From contig NZ_JAUYUS010000092.1 of assembly GCF_030694575.1 (NCBI RefSeq), forward strand, positions 1-57,185: a DNA stretch of 57,185 bases, written 5' to 3'. This DNA is from Parvibaculum sp. (GTDB lineage: Bacteria > Pseudomonadota > Alphaproteobacteria > Parvibaculales > Parvibaculaceae). Made by a program: the position numbers and the translations under genes. The notes below the pieces were generated by a model. That model did no database searches. It was not told the DNA's origin and saw only the letters and a list, made by a program, of their open reading frames with translations. The first letter of the stretch is position 1, and every line of letters starts with the position of its first letter. Shown here piece by piece: positions 1 to 9,669 of the stretch.

Positions 1-1190
1 CGCCCCGTCGCCACCATGATGGACATGGGCGTGGCGAGGCCGAGCGCGCAGGGGCAGGCGATGATGAGGACGGAGACGGCGGCGACCAGCGCGTGAGCGA
101 GCGCGGGCGCGGGGCCGAAGAGGCTCCATGCGGCGAAGGCGAGGATGGCGACGGCGATGACGGCGGGGACGAAGATGCCGGCGACCTTGTCGGCGAGGCC
201 CTGAATGGGCGCGCGCGAACGGCCCGCTTCCGCGACGAGGGCGACGATGCGGGCGAGCATGGTTTCCTCGCCGACGCCTTCGGCGCGCATGAGGAAACTG
301 CCGGAGCCGTTCAATGTGCCGGCGATGAGGCGGGCGCCCGGTTCCTTTTCGACGGGGAGCGACTCGCCGGTGATCATGGATTCGTCGACCGCGCTGCGGC
401 CTTCGACCAGTTCGCCGTCGACGGGGACGCGCTCGCCGGGGCGGACGCGGAGCATGTCGCCTTTTGCGATGTCTTCGAGGGGGACTTCCTCGTCGGTCCC
501 ATTCACCTCTTTGTTTTTCGGCAGGCGGCGGGCGGTGCGGGGGGCGAGGTCGAGAAGGGCGCGGAGCGCGTCGCCCGTGCGCTCGCGGGCGCGGAGTTCC
601 AGCACCTGGCCGAGCAGGACCAGAGCGGTGATGATTGCGGCGGCCTCGAAATAGAGCGGCACGGCGCCATGCGCATCGCGGAAGGCGGGCGGGAAAATGC
701 CGGGGGCGAGGACGGCGGCGAGCGAATAGAGGTAGGCGGCGCCGGTGCCCATGGCGATCAGGGTGAACATGTTGAGGTTCATCGTGCGGAGCGAGGCCCA
801 GCCACGGACGAAGAAGGGCCAGCCCGCCCAGAGGACGACGGGGGTCGCCAGCGCCAGTTGCAGCCAGCCGGAAGCTGTGGCGCTCAGGGGAATGTGGAGG
901 CCGAGGAGGTGGGCGCCCATTTCCATCGCGAAGAGGGGGAGAGCGAGGACGGCGCCGACCCAGAACCGGCGCGTCATGTCCTTCAACTCTTCATTCTCGG
1001 GCTTTTCGCGCGAGACGGTCATGGGTTCCAGCGCCATGCCGCAGATGGGGCAGGAACCGGGGCCATCCGCCACGATCTCCGGGTGCATGGGGCAGGTGTA
1101 TTTCGAGCCGGGGGCGGCGGCCTTCGGCGCGTGGCCGTGGGCGTGGCCGTGAGCATGGCAGCAGGAGGGGGCAGTATTTTCGGCGTTCAT
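1..1190 (-). CDS. Copper-translocating P1B-type ATPase, N-terminal part (3' end outside window)
   Basis: This encodes the first 396 codons of a CopA-type metal-export ATPase of the inner membrane, which uses ATP to pump Cu(I) from the cytosol. Seen in the translation: a His-rich start with alternating His/Gly, then a heavy-metal-binding domain at about residues 31-56 (CPMHPE followed by CPICGM), membrane segments, the actuator motif TGES, and the ion-channel motif CPC at residues 379-381 inside [10 protein letters not shown]. The phosphorylation (DKTG) and ATP-binding domains lie beyond the window edge. It lacks the classic N-terminal GMxCxxC HMA domain and uses the HMBD type instead. The start ATG is at 1188-1190 with GGAG a few bases upstream. 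A CueR-like operator (1238-1268) points to copper control. Cu(I) specificity is inferred from CPC and the promoter, since the last membrane helices are not visible. Confidence 0.93.
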   Translation of the reverse strand, partial: MNAENTAPSCCHAHGHAHGHAPKAAAPGSKYTCPMHPEIVADGPGSCPICGMALEPMTVSREKPENEELKDMTRRFWVGAVLALPLFAMEMGAHLLGLHIPLSATASGWLQLALATPVVLWAGWPFFVRGWASLRTMNLNMFTLIAMGTGAAYLYSLAAVLAPGIFPPAFRDAHGAVPLYFEAAAIITALVLLGQVLELRARERTGDALRALLDLAPRTARRLPKNKEVNGTDEEVPLEDIAKGDMLRVRPGERVPVDGELVEGRSAVDESMITGESLPVEKEPGARLIAGTLNGSGSFLMRAEGVGEETMLARIVALVAEAGRSRAPIQGLADKVAGIFVPAVIAVAILAFAAWSLFGPAPALAHALVAAVSVLIIACPCALGLATPMSIMVATG

Positions 1191-1237
1191 AAGGTCTCCG
1201 GAGCTTTCCAGCTTGTTGGCGCGTTGTCCGTGAGGCG

Positions 1238-1268
1238 AATATGGGGCTTCCAGTAACGGGAAGGTCAA
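1238..1268 (-). promoter_or_regulatory. CueR/MerR-type copper-responsive promoter
   Basis: Read on the minus strand there is a -35 TTGACC (1263-1268), a 19-nt spacer and a -10 CATATT (1238-1243). The overlong spacer is typical of MerR-family activators. Inside it lies the dyad ACCTTCC-N7-GGAAG (1247-1265), very close to the known E. coli copA promoter operator recognised by CueR. It sits about 50 nt upstream of the Cu-ATPase start and faces it. The regulator gene itself is not in the window. Confidence 0.8.
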
Positions 1269-1398
1269 GGCCCGCAAAGGCTTGACGCCCCCGCGCGGGG
1301 CTGGCACTTCGCTATTGGGGGACTCGAGAGGCCGACAAGGAGAGTATGTCCGGCATGGCGGCAGGAATGCGTGCGGGCGACCCGGCCGAGGAGCGCCC

Positions 1399-3246
1399 AT
1401 GAGAGGCGCATCGCGGCGCGCGGTCCCGGTCCTCATCGCGCTGGCGCTGGCCGCCGGCTTCGAGGCACCGACGCGCGCGGCCGGGGCGGAGAGTTCCTAT
1501 TCATGGGACCGGCCCAAGGCGGCGCTCGCCTTCACCACCGAGGTGAGGGGGCGGCGCATTCCCGACTACCTGCGGACGCTGCTGGAAGACGCACGCGAGC
1601 TGAGCCCGGACGCCGAGAACGGCGCGCCGCCGCCGACGACGCTGTCGCAATTGCGGCGGCGGGCGCAGGAGGACGCGAAGCGGCTCGACGAGGTGCTGCG
1701 CTCGGAAGCCTATTACAACGGCAGCGTGGCGGCTTCGGTGCGGCAGGCGGCGGGCGGCGATTTCGAGGTGATCTATTTCGTCATCCTGGGCCCGCGCACG
1801 ATGATCCGCGACTTCAACATCGTCTATAGCGGCCATCCGCAGGGCGGAGAGGGGATGCCGATGACGGGGGCGGAACTCGGCCTCGAACCCGGCAAGGCGG
1901 CGCGGGCGGAGCGCGTGATCGAACTCACGAGCGCGGCGATCTCCCATCTGCACAATAACGGCTATCCGAACGCGGCGCTGGACCGGCGGCGCGTGATCGT
2001 GGACCTGTCGTCGGAGGCGGCGGATGTGACGCTCTACGTGTCGGCGGGGGACCGCTACCGCTTCGGGCCGGTGTTCGTTTCCCATGCGGAGGGAGCGGAG
2101 GGGCGGACCGACCCGGACTATGTGCGTTCGCTCACGACGTTCCGGGACGGCGACGTCTACGACCGCAGTGAAATCGACAAGACGACGGACGAGTTGCGCG
2201 AGACGGGGCTCTTCACCGGCATCTCGATTTCTTCCGGCGAGCCGGTGGACGGCACGCTGCCGCAGCGGATCGAACTCACGGAACGCAAGCCGCGCACAGT
2301 CCGGCTCGGCGCGAGCTGGTCGTCGAGCGAGGGCGCGGGCGTGCGCGGAAGCTGGGAGCACCGCAACCTCTTCCGCCGGGCGGAGCGGCTGACGCTCGGG
2401 CTTTCGATCGCGCAGATCGCGCAGGCGGCGACGGCGGATTTCCGCAAGCCCGATTTCCTGCGGCGCGACCAGAGCCTGCTGGCGAGTTTCGAAATCGCGC
2501 ATGAGGACAGCGATGCCTACAAGGAAAGCCGGATCAAGACGGGCGTGTCGCTGGAGCGCGTTCTGAGCGAGCGGTGGAAGGGTACGGCCGGCGTCACCTT
2601 CCAGGTGACGGAGACGGAGGATTCCAACGGGCGCATCTCCTATCAGCTTTTCGGCGTGCCGGTGACGCTGCGCTACGACAGCGCGGACGACCTGCTCGAT
2701 CCGACCGAGGGCATACGCGCGATGGCGGGAGCGACGCCCTATTTCGGCACCAGCGACGGGAAGCCGACAACATTCACGAAGCTCGAAGCGACGGGCGCGA
2801 CCTATCTCTCGCCCGCCGACGAGATCACCTTCGCGTTTCGCGGGCGCTGGGGCATGATCGCGGCGGAGGAGACGGTGGACGTGCCGGGCTCGACGCGCTT
2901 CTTCGCGGGCGGCGGCGGCTCGGTGCGCGGCTATGGCTACCAGATGGCGGGGCCGCTCGACGCGCAGGGCGACCCGACGGGCGGACGCTCCGTACTCGAA
3001 GCAAATGTGGAAGCGCGCTACCGGGCGACCGAGACGATCGGCGTCGTCGCCTTCATCGATGGCGGGCAGGCCTATGAAAACGTGGTGCCGTCTCTGGGCG
3101 ACGAGCTGCTGTGGGGAACGGGGCTGGGGCTGCGCTACTACACGCCCATCGGGCCGGTGCGCGCGGATGTGGCGATACCGCTCAACCGGCGGCACGGCGT
3201 GGACGACGCGTTCCAGATCTATGTGTCGCTGGGGCAGGCCTTCTGA
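1399..3246 (+). CDS. tamA: TamA, outer-membrane BamA/Omp85-family translocation subunit
   Basis: This 615-residue protein is the outer-membrane half of the TAM complex, which helps insert autotransporters and other beta-barrels or move lipid with TamB. It has a signal peptide (residues about 1-27, ending near TRAAGAE), POTRA-like repeats over roughly residues 40-290, and a C-terminal 16-strand-type barrel. The Omp85 signature is seen as the VRGYGYQ segment, and the protein ends in the aromatic residue F (GQAF). The start chosen is ATG 1399, with GAGGAG seven bases upstream. A longer reading from 1282 would bury the signal peptide. Its stop overlaps the tamB start (TGATG at 3244-3248), so the two are probably translationally coupled. 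Confidence 0.92.
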   Translation: MRGASRRAVPVLIALALAAGFEAPTRAAGAESSYSWDRPKAALAFTTEVRGRRIPDYLRTLLEDARELSPDAENGAPPPTTLSQLRRRAQEDAKRLDEVLRSEAYYNGSVAASVRQAAGGDFEVIYFVILGPRTMIRDFNIVYSGHPQGGEGMPMTGAELGLEPGKAARAERVIELTSAAISHLHNNGYPNAALDRRRVIVDLSSEAADVTLYVSAGDRYRFGPVFVSHAEGAEGRTDPDYVRSLTTFRDGDVYDRSEIDKTTDELRETGLFTGISISSGEPVDGTLPQRIELTERKPRTVRLGASWSSSEGAGVRGSWEHRNLFRRAERLTLGLSIAQIAQAATADFRKPDFLRRDQSLLASFEIAHEDSDAYKESRIKTGVSLERVLSERWKGTAGVTFQVTETEDSNGRISYQLFGVPVTLRYDSADDLLDPTEGIRAMAGATPYFGTSDGKPTTFTKLEATGATYLSPADEITFAFRGRWGMIAAEETVDVPGSTRFFAGGGGSVRGYGYQMAGPLDAQGDPTGGRSVLEANVEARYRATETIGVVAFIDGGQAYENVVPSLGDELLWGTGLGLRYYTPIGPVRADVAIPLNRRHGVDDAFQIYVSLGQAF

Positions 3247-6200
3247 TGACGGAGCGGGAAACATACCGGGCGACGATGGGCCTGATACCGCGGATCGGAC
3301 GCGGGCTCCTCGGGCTCGGCTTCGCGCTGGCGGGGCTTGCGCTCGCGGCGATCGTGCTCGCCGTCGCGGTTCTCAATATTCCGGCCGCGCGGCACGGGCT
3401 GCTCCACTTCACGCTCGCGACCGTCAACACGGGCGAGACGCAAATCCGGATCGGCGACATCGGCGGGACATGGCCGGGGCAGTTGCGGCTGCGCGACCTC
3501 GAAATCGCCGATGCGGACGGCACGTGGCTCACGCTCGCGAATGCCGATCTCGACTGGCGGCCGCTGGCGCTGTGGCGGGGCGAGGTGCATGTGACGCTGT
3601 TCGAGGTGGCGGGACTGGAGGTCGTGCGCGTGCCGGGTGGCGAGGACAGCGCGGAGAATGAAGGGTTCTCGCTGCCGGTTCTGCCGTTCGATATCAGGAT
3701 CGATACTTTCGGGATAAAGGAGACGCGGCTCGGGCGCGATGTCATCGGCGAGGAGGTCCTGTTCGATGCGTCGGGCTCGGCGCAGGCCACACGCCGCGTG
3801 ACGCAGCTCGAACTCAATGCGATGCGGCGGGACGACGTGCCTGGCGAGGCGGCGGTTTCGCTGCTCTATTGGGGCGGGCCGGAGCGCGGGCGGCTGCGGG
3901 CGCAGGTGACGGATGGCGGCGCGGGCAAGCCCGGCATCGCGGCTCGGCTTTTCGGCGGCGGCGATTTCGAACGGCTGACGCTGACGGCGACGGGCGAAAG
4001 CCTGGCCGGGCTGATGACCGGCGAAGTGAAGGCGGAAGCGGGTGACTTCGTGCAGGCGGATGTCGAGGCACATGGCGCCATCGGCGAGCGGATCAACCTC
4101 ACCTTCAACGCAGAAGCATCGGGCAGGCTGGTGGCGCGCGAACTCGAGTTCATCGGCGCGCCCCGGCGGGTCGCCATCAGGGGCAAGCTGACGGAGACGG
4201 AACGCGATGTGTTCCTGCTCGATGCACTGAACGTCGAAGCGGGCGAACTTCACCTGACGGGCGCGGCGACCGCGCGGCAGCTTGCGGCGGGGCCATACAG
4301 CATCGAGGCGGAGGGATCCCTGACGGGGCTCGGCCGGATGCTCGACCTGGAGGAGGCGGACCTTCTCGAAACCGTCGGCTGGCGGATCAAGGGCGACGCC
4401 GACGACGCGCTGACGGCGGCGAGGATAGAGGAAGCGGCGGTGACGACCGGCGCGGGCGTGGCGCGCTTCCGGGGCATACTCGATTTCGGCGACGTCTTTG
4501 CGATGTCGGGCGATGGCGAGGCCGAGATAACCGATCTCGCACCCCTGGGCGAGATGCTCGGCCAGCCGATGCGCGGGACGGCGCAAGTGTCGCTTTCGGA
4601 TTTCACGCTCGAAGGCGATGCGGGGCGCGGCGACATTGCGCTGGAGACGAGCGCCATCGCGACGGACGATCCGGCGCTCGACCGGCTGCTGGCGCAAGGC
4701 ATGGCCGGCACCGCTGCATTCCGGCTGGAAGAGGACGGCGCGATCGCCCTGCCCGGCATTTCGATCAAGGCGGGAGAGGGCTTCAGCCTGGACGGGAATT
4801 TCGCGTTGAGCGCGGAAGAGGTGGCGACCGGCGAGGCGACGCTTCAGGTTGCCGAGATTGGCGCACTGCTGCCGGATGCGGATGCGACCGGGACATTGAC
4901 GGCGACGGCGCGGATCGACGGACCGCTGAGGACGGCGAATGCGGCGCTCAAGGCGGAACTGAGCGGCGGGACGCTGGCCGGGTTCGACGCAAGGCGCGCG
5001 ACGGTCGAGGCGAGCCTCGCGAATGGGCGGGGGCCCCTCGCCTTCCGGCTCGAGGGACGCGACGGACGGGCAACGCTCGACACGCAGGTGACGCTGCCCG
5101 AGGAAGGCGGCGCGCGGCTCGACGCGATCGAGGCGAATGTTTTCGGCGCGCAGGCCGCCGGCACGGTTTCGATTTCGCCTGAGGGGCTTGCGAGCGGACA
5201 TATCGGCGGCGAGCGCGTGGCGCTGCAGCCACTCGGCAAGCTGGCGGGGATCGCGCTCGAAGGCCGCGCCGACATTGCGCTCGATCTTGCCGCGCGGGCG
5301 GAGAAGCAGGATGCGCTGCTGACGCTGACGTCGCGGCGGATCGACGTGCAACTTGCAGACAGCCTGACTCTGGAGCGGGTGGATGTGCGCGTGGCGCTCG
5401 CCGATCTCATGGGCGACGCCGTCGTCGACGCGCGGGCGGAAGCGGAGGGCGGCGCGTCGGGCAATACGCGCTTCACGACGCTCGCCCTGACGGCGGCGGG
5501 GCCGCTGGAGCGGCTGGAGATTGCCGCACATCTGGCGGGCGAGCGGCTGACGCTGAAGGCGGAGCCTGTGAGGCTCGACATCGAGGCGCTTTACGAGCCG
5601 GACGGAATAACCGTGCGGAGGTTCGACGGGGCCATCGGCGGCGAGACGGCGGCGCTGGCGCGGCCCTTCAAGCTGGAGATGGCGGAGGGGCTTATCCGGG
5701 CGCGGGCGATGGCGCTCGAGTTCAACGGCGCGGCGGGACCGGGCAGCCTGACGGGCGCGCTGACGCTGCGGGCGCGGGCGGCGCAGGTGACGCTCGATAT
5801 CGACAAGCTGCCGCTCGAACTGCTTTCGCCGGTGGTGCCGACGGAGGTGACGGGGGGCACGGTGTCCGGCACGGTCGAGATGGATACGGGACGCGAGCAG
5901 GCGGAGGTCAGGCTCCGCATTGCCGATGTGCAACTGGTGGAAAGCGGGCTTGAAGAGCGGCCGAGTTTCAACGCCACCGCCGATGCGACATGGGCAGGGC
6001 GGCGGCTGACGCTGAATGCGCGCGCGCTCGGCGTTTCCGAGGAGCCTTTCATTCTCCGCGCATCGCTGCCGCTGGTGCGTGACAGAGAGGGCGCGTGGCC
6101 GATGCTGCCGACGCGCGGCGCGGTGGACGGGAGCCTGACATGGAACGGGCCGCTGGCTTCGCTGATGGCGCTGTTCGACCTGCCGGGGCAGCGGCTGACG

Positions 6201-7430
6201 GGCGATGCCGACATTTCGCTGACGGCGGAGGGCGATATTTCCGCGCCGCTCGTTTCCGGCCGGGCGCGCATTGCGAACGGCACGTTCGAGAATTTCGAAA
6301 CCGGCACGGCGATGCGCGATCTCGACATCACCATTCGCGGCGAACGGAGCGAAGCGATGAGCTTCACGATGAGCGCGCGCGACAGCGATAACGGGCGGCT
6401 GACCGGCGAAGGCACGGTGTCGCTTGCCGCCGGTGCGGCGCCCGCCGTCGATATCCGCACGCGCTTTGCCAACATGCAGGTGGTGCGGCGGCAGGACCTC
6501 GTGCTGGCGGTGGATGGAGACCTAACTCTGACGGGCCCTGCCCTGCCGCCGAGCCTCGATGCGCCGCTGCTGCTGCAGGGCGTGCTGACGACGACCGATG
6601 CGCGCTTTCACGTGCCGGAGAAGCTGCCGGGCGGCGTCGCGCATATCGACGTCATCGTGGTGCAGGGACCGGGCGAGGCGGACAGCGTGGAAGAGCCGGT
6701 GGCGGCGCCGCCGCTGCCGCTGATGCTCGATGTGCGGCTGGCGATCGGCAATCCGCCGGCGCGGGTGACGGGACGCGGGATCGACTCGCTGTGGACCGGC
6801 TCCGTCACCGTGACAGGGCTCGCGGAAGACCCGACGGTGACAGGCAAGCTGAGCAGCATGCGCGGCACGCTCGACTTCGCGGGGAAAACCTTCACGCTCA
6901 CACGGGGCAACGTGACCTTTGCCGGGGAGCGGCCGGTGGACCCGCTGCTCGACATCGCGCTCGACTATGAGCGGAGCGATTTCGAGGCGACGGTTTCGGT
7001 GACGGGACGCGGCTCCTCGCCGAAGATCGGGCTCAGCTCCAATCCATCGCTGCCGCGCGACGAAATCATCGCGCGCATCCTGTTCGAGAAGGGCGTGGGC
7101 GAGCTGACCGCGTTCGAGGCGGCGCAGCTTGCGAACACGGCGGCGGAGCTTTCCGGCGGCGGCTTCGGCGGGTTCGGGATATTGGGCGAGATACAGAACA
7201 CGCTCGGGCTCGACGTGCTGCGCGTGGACCAGGGCACGTCGGGCGGGACCACGGTTTCGGCCGGCAAGTATCTCCGGAAGGGCGTCTATGTGGGCGTCGA
7301 GCAGGGCGCGCTGGCGAGCGACAGCAGCGTGAAGGTCGAAATCGACATCACCGACAATATCAGCGTGGACACGAAGCTCGGCAACGACGCCTCGAGCGAT
7401 GTCGGCGTCAACTGGAAGTGGGACTACTGA
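3246..7430 (+). CDS. tamB: TamB, inner-membrane-anchored TAM subunit (DUF490)
   Basis: This 1394-residue protein is the periplasm-spanning partner of TamA. It has one N-terminal membrane anchor (about residues 17-43) and then a long repetitive beta-rich region (hydrophobic-groove, AsmA/VPS13-like family in current models) rich in repeats of the type LTGxAxL. The C-terminal DUF490 domain is recognisable (residues about 1050-1394) from FEKGVGELTAFEAAQLA, LRVDQGTS, and a final strand ending in NWKWDY, as expected for contact with TamA. The start ATG at 3246 shares one base with the tamA stop. Its stop is nine bases from the stop of the convergent gene at 7440, leaving no room for an ordinary terminator. 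Confidence 0.92.
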   Translation: MTERETYRATMGLIPRIGRGLLGLGFALAGLALAAIVLAVAVLNIPAARHGLLHFTLATVNTGETQIRIGDIGGTWPGQLRLRDLEIADADGTWLTLANADLDWRPLALWRGEVHVTLFEVAGLEVVRVPGGEDSAENEGFSLPVLPFDIRIDTFGIKETRLGRDVIGEEVLFDASGSAQATRRVTQLELNAMRRDDVPGEAAVSLLYWGGPERGRLRAQVTDGGAGKPGIAARLFGGGDFERLTLTATGESLAGLMTGEVKAEAGDFVQADVEAHGAIGERINLTFNAEASGRLVARELEFIGAPRRVAIRGKLTETERDVFLLDALNVEAGELHLTGAATARQLAAGPYSIEAEGSLTGLGRMLDLEEADLLETVGWRIKGDADDALTAARIEEAAVTTGAGVARFRGILDFGDVFAMSGDGEAEITDLAPLGEMLGQPMRGTAQVSLSDFTLEGDAGRGDIALETSAIATDDPALDRLLAQGMAGTAAFRLEEDGAIALPGISIKAGEGFSLDGNFALSAEEVATGEATLQVAEIGALLPDADATGTLTATARIDGPLRTANAALKAELSGGTLAGFDARRATVEASLANGRGPLAFRLEGRDGRATLDTQVTLPEEGGARLDAIEANVFGAQAAGTVSISPEGLASGHIGGERVALQPLGKLAGIALEGRADIALDLAARAEKQDALLTLTSRRIDVQLADSLTLERVDVRVALADLMGDAVVDARAEAEGGASGNTRFTTLALTAAGPLERLEIAAHLAGERLTLKAEPVRLDIEALYEPDGITVRRFDGAIGGETAALARPFKLEMAEGLIRARAMALEFNGAAGPGSLTGALTLRARAAQVTLDIDKLPLELLSPVVPTEVTGGTVSGTVEMDTGREQAEVRLRIADVQLVESGLEERPSFNATADATWAGRRLTLNARALGVSEEPFILRASLPLVRDREGAWPMLPTRGAVDGSLTWNGPLASLMALFDLPGQRLTGDADISLTAEGDISAPLVSGRARIANGTFENFETGTAMRDLDITIRGERSEAMSFTMSARDSDNGRLTGEGTVSLAAGAAPAVDIRTRFANMQVVRRQDLVLAVDGDLTLTGPALPPSLDAPLLLQGVLTTTDARFHVPEKLPGGVAHIDVIVVQGPGEADSVEEPVAAPPLPLMLDVRLAIGNPPARVTGRGIDSLWTGSVTVTGLAEDPTVTGKLSSMRGTLDFAGKTFTLTRGNVTFAGERPVDPLLDIALDYERSDFEATVSVTGRGSSPKIGLSSNPSLPRDEIIARILFEKGVGELTAFEAAQLANTAAELSGGGFGGFGILGEIQNTLGLDVLRVDQGTSGGTTVSAGKYLRKGVYVGVEQGALASDSSVKVEIDITDNISVDTKLGNDASSDVGVNWKWDY

Positions 7431-7439
7431 GACTTCCGC

Positions 7440-7808
7440 CTAGCGGGCGACGCCGTCCGGCGTGATGCCCTGCCGCGTCGTGGAGCCGGCGCTGAAATCG
7501 TTGATCCGGTCGAGCTGCTTCTGCTTCTGGATCTTCTCCTCGCGCTGCCGGCGCTCATATTCTTCCGCATACATTTCGGCGTCGTGGAGTTCCGGCGTGT
7601 CGTACTCCTCGTCGATATCCGAGCGGTAGTTGACGGGCGGCGAGTCGACGGGGTCCGAGAGCTCGTAAAGCGCGCCGGAATCGGCGGGCGGCGTTTCCCC
7701 GGCTTCCTGAGCCTGCAGCGGAGCGGCGGCGAAGACGAGGGCGAAGGCCGCACCGGCCGCCCAGGCGCGCGTTCTCACCCCGGCGAGGGAAATTACTGTT
7801 CCGGTCAT
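7440..7808 (-). CDS. Small secreted hypothetical protein
   Basis: This is a 122-residue product that I do not recognise as a named family. It has a clear signal peptide (about residues 1-34, cleavage near LQAQEAGE). The mature part is short, acidic and charged, with Asp/Glu/Tyr-rich stretches (DIDEEYDTPELHDAEMY) followed by a predicted helical, coiled-coil-like segment with many Glu, Arg, Lys and Gln residues (YERRQREEKIQKQKQLDRIN). No cysteine or enzymatic motif is seen. The start ATG at 7806-7808 has AAGGAAGG eight bases upstream; a start seven codons earlier has none. It converges on tamB with a nine-base gap. It may be a periplasmic or envelope accessory protein, but that rests only on the signal peptide. 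Confidence 0.7.
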   Translation of the reverse strand: MTGTVISLAGVRTRAWAAGAAFALVFAAAPLQAQEAGETPPADSGALYELSDPVDSPPVNYRSDIDEEYDTPELHDAEMYAEEYERRQREEKIQKQKQLDRINDFSAGSTTRQGITPDGVAR

Positions 7809-8031
7809 TCGACACCCTTCCTTCATCAACCGCCCCAGCCCCGGCAGGGACCGTCCGAACGGGAACTATACAGGAAAGCCGCCAAGCCGGCACTCGCGGA
7901 TTTCAGCCGGAAAGTGGCCGCCGCCGCCCGATGACGGCAGCGGGGGCCGGACGATCTGCCGCAGCCGCAACGGGCCGGCGGACACTCTGTCGCGGGGGTC
8001 CGGGCAGGGAAAATAGGTACAGTTTTTATGT

Positions 8032-8042
8032 GGGTATTACCC
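8032..8042. promoter_or_regulatory. Short inverted repeat upstream of the ferredoxin gene
   Basis: GGGTA-T-TACCC is a perfect 11-bp palindrome centred about 60 bp before the ferredoxin start, next to an AT-rich stretch (8012-8030) that stands out from the GC-rich surroundings. It could be an operator, but no matching -35/-10 pair is obvious and a chance origin is possible. Confidence 0.25.
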
Positions 8043-8097
8043 CCCGGCAAGACCCCATGAAGGGGCGAGACGGAAACGATCCGAGACGGCGGGAGCG

Positions 8098-8418
8098 ATG
8101 ACGAAGGTTACTTATATCGAGTTCAACGGAACGGAACACAGCGTCGATGTCGCCGACGGCCTGTCGGTGATGGAGGGTGCGGTTCGCTACACCATTCCCG
8201 GCATCGAAGGCGATTGCGGCGGCGCCTGCGCCTGCGCGACCTGCCACGTCTATGTGGAGGGCGGCTGGTTCGACAAGCTTGCGCCAATGGATGAACTCGA
8301 ACGCGACATGCTCGATTTCGCCTTCGACGTGAAAGAGAACAGCCGCCTTTCCTGCCAGATCAAGGTCGACCCGTCGCTCGACGGGCTCGTCGTGAAGACG
8401 CCCGCGCGCCAGTACTAG
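8098..8418 (+). CDS. Adrenodoxin/putidaredoxin-type [2Fe-2S] ferredoxin
   Basis: This 106-residue soluble electron-transfer protein has the vertebrate-type ferredoxin fold. The cluster ligands are visible as C-x5-C-x2-C within CGGACACATC (residues 41-50) and a fourth Cys in SRLSCQIK near residue 84. The acidic ED-rich segment after WFDKLAPMDELERDML resembles the partner-binding helix of this class. Such ferredoxins normally feed electrons to a P450 or another oxygenase from an NAD(P)H-dependent reductase; neither a P450 nor a reductase is in this window. The next gene encodes a diiron ferritin-like protein, so an electron-donor role for that protein is a reasonable inference. The start has GGGAG five bases upstream. 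Confidence 0.9.
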   Translation: MTKVTYIEFNGTEHSVDVADGLSVMEGAVRYTIPGIEGDCGGACACATCHVYVEGGWFDKLAPMDELERDMLDFAFDVKENSRLSCQIKVDPSLDGLVVKTPARQY

Positions 8419-8445
8419 AGAGACATAGCGAGATCAGGAACCACC

Positions 8446-8473
8446 GGCCGCACAGAAGAGAAAACAAGCGGCC
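8446..8473 (+). other. Inverted repeat between ferredoxin and diiron genes
   Basis: GGCCGC (8446-8451) and GCGGCC (8468-8473) form a 6-bp stem around a purine-rich 16-nt loop, just ahead of the strong ribosome binding site AGGAGG of the diiron gene. It has no T-tract, so it looks more like an mRNA-stability or translation-tuning hairpin than a terminator. Confidence 0.35.
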
Positions 8474-8490
8474 AAGTCAGGAGGAAGACC

Positions 8491-9588
8491 ATGAGTGCCA
8501 ATGCCAAGGTCGTCTCGAAGGGCGACTGGAAAGTTTCGATGACGCCGGACGACATCTATCGCAACCCGATGGATATCGCCTGGACGTTCAAATACATCTT
8601 TTCGGAAGACAAGGTCGAAGACCTCTACAAGCGGGCGAAGCAGAACCAGTGGGATTCCGACGACCTGCTGCCGTGGGACACGCAGGTGGACCCGTCGCGC
8701 CCGCTGATCGCGAACGACAGCGACATCTACCACAAGATGCCGTTCTTCAAGCGGCTGTCGAAATCGCAGCAGGAAACCTTCACCGCGCATTCGACGGCGC
8801 AACTGCTGTCGCAGTTCCTGCATGGCGAGCAGGGCGCGCTGATGACGGCGGCCTGCGTCACGCATTCCGTGCCGGACGCGGGTGCGAAACTCTATGCCGC
8901 CACGCAGACGATGGACGAGGCGCGGCATGTGGAGGTCTATGCCAAATATTGCGAGAAGATCGCGCTCGTCTACCCGATGTCGCCGTGGCTGAAGCAGCTG
9001 ATCGACGTGACGCTGCAATCCGACCGCTACGAGAAGGTGATGATCGGCATGAACATGATCGTGGAGGGGCTCGCGCTCGGCGCCTTCAACAACATGTACC
9101 GCACGACGACCTGCCCGCTTCTGAAGCAGCTCACCTTCAACGTGATGCGCGATGAATCGCGGCATGTGTCGTTCGGCCACGTGTTTCTCGGGCCGGTGTT
9201 CAAGAAGATGCACAAGGACGACCTCGAGGAACTCGCCGAGTTCGCGTTCCAGGCGGTCAACATTCTCGTCAAGGCGCAGACGGCGGGGACGATCGCCAAC
9301 AAGGTCGATCCCGGCTTCATGCAGGTGCTGGAGAACAGCGGCATCGACGCCGACGACTTCTTCAAGGGATTGAAGGAGGCCCAGGACGCGGGTATCGCCA
9401 GCGAGTTGCCGCCCGGCCAGGTGCATGCGCTGAAGGATCTGATGATGCCGGCGCTGGCACGCGTCGGGTTGCTGACGCCGACCGCGCGCAAGAAGTACGA
9501 CGAAGCGGGCATTCCCGTGTTCGACGACATCCGCGTGCTGCAGGCGATGGAAGGCGGACATCCGACCGGCGAAGCCGCGGCGGAGTAG
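8491..9588 (+). CDS. Ferritin-like carboxylate-bridged diiron protein, putative oxygenase
   Basis: This 365-residue soluble protein carries the full ligand set of a diiron four-helix bundle: E113 (GEQGAL), E143 and H146 (DEARH), E192 (VEGLAL), and E222 and H225 (DESRH). This E-ExxH-E-ExxH pattern is that of ribonucleotide reductase R2, AurF-like N-oxygenases and related oxidases, not of iron-storage ferritin. The length is larger than a plain ferritin. The substrate is unknown. It has an excellent ribosome binding site (AGGAGG, 7 nt before ATG) and follows the ferredoxin gene by 72 nt, suggesting a ferredoxin-fed oxygenase pair. A strong hairpin (9606-9637) separates it from the downstream PAS gene. 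Confidence 0.85.
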   Translation: MSANAKVVSKGDWKVSMTPDDIYRNPMDIAWTFKYIFSEDKVEDLYKRAKQNQWDSDDLLPWDTQVDPSRPLIANDSDIYHKMPFFKRLSKSQQETFTAHSTAQLLSQFLHGEQGALMTAACVTHSVPDAGAKLYAATQTMDEARHVEVYAKYCEKIALVYPMSPWLKQLIDVTLQSDRYEKVMIGMNMIVEGLALGAFNNMYRTTTCPLLKQLTFNVMRDESRHVSFGHVFLGPVFKKMHKDDLEELAEFAFQAVNILVKAQTAGTIANKVDPGFMQVLENSGIDADDFFKGLKEAQDAGIASELPPGQVHALKDLMMPALARVGLLTPTARKKYDEAGIPVFDDIRVLQAMEGGHPTGEAAAE

Positions 9589-9605
9589 GACGAAGGGGAA
9601 CCGAG

Positions 9606-9637
9606 GGCGTTCCGGCGGTTCGGGCCGCCGGGACGCC
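9606..9637 (+). other. Strong 13-bp stem-loop after the diiron gene
   Basis: The arms 9606-9618 and 9625-9637 pair along all 13 positions with one G-U pair, around a TTCGGG loop. There is no T-run after it. It sits 17 nt after the diiron stop and 33 nt before the PAS gene start, so it may protect or process the upstream mRNA, or act as a weak terminator. Confidence 0.6.
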
Positions 9638-9669
9638 ACCGGCTATTGTCGCGTGGAAGGAGAGACGAG

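Noticed and set aside
93-1256. Long plus-strand open reading frame opposite the Cu-ATPase
   Set aside because: It is a GC-rich shadow. The minus strand codes for unmistakable CPC-ATPase motifs.
1302-1318. TGGCAC near 1302 as a sigma-54 promoter for tamA
   Set aside because: The GG-GC spacing does not fit the -24/-12 rule. TTGACG at 1282-1287 is also without a proper -10.
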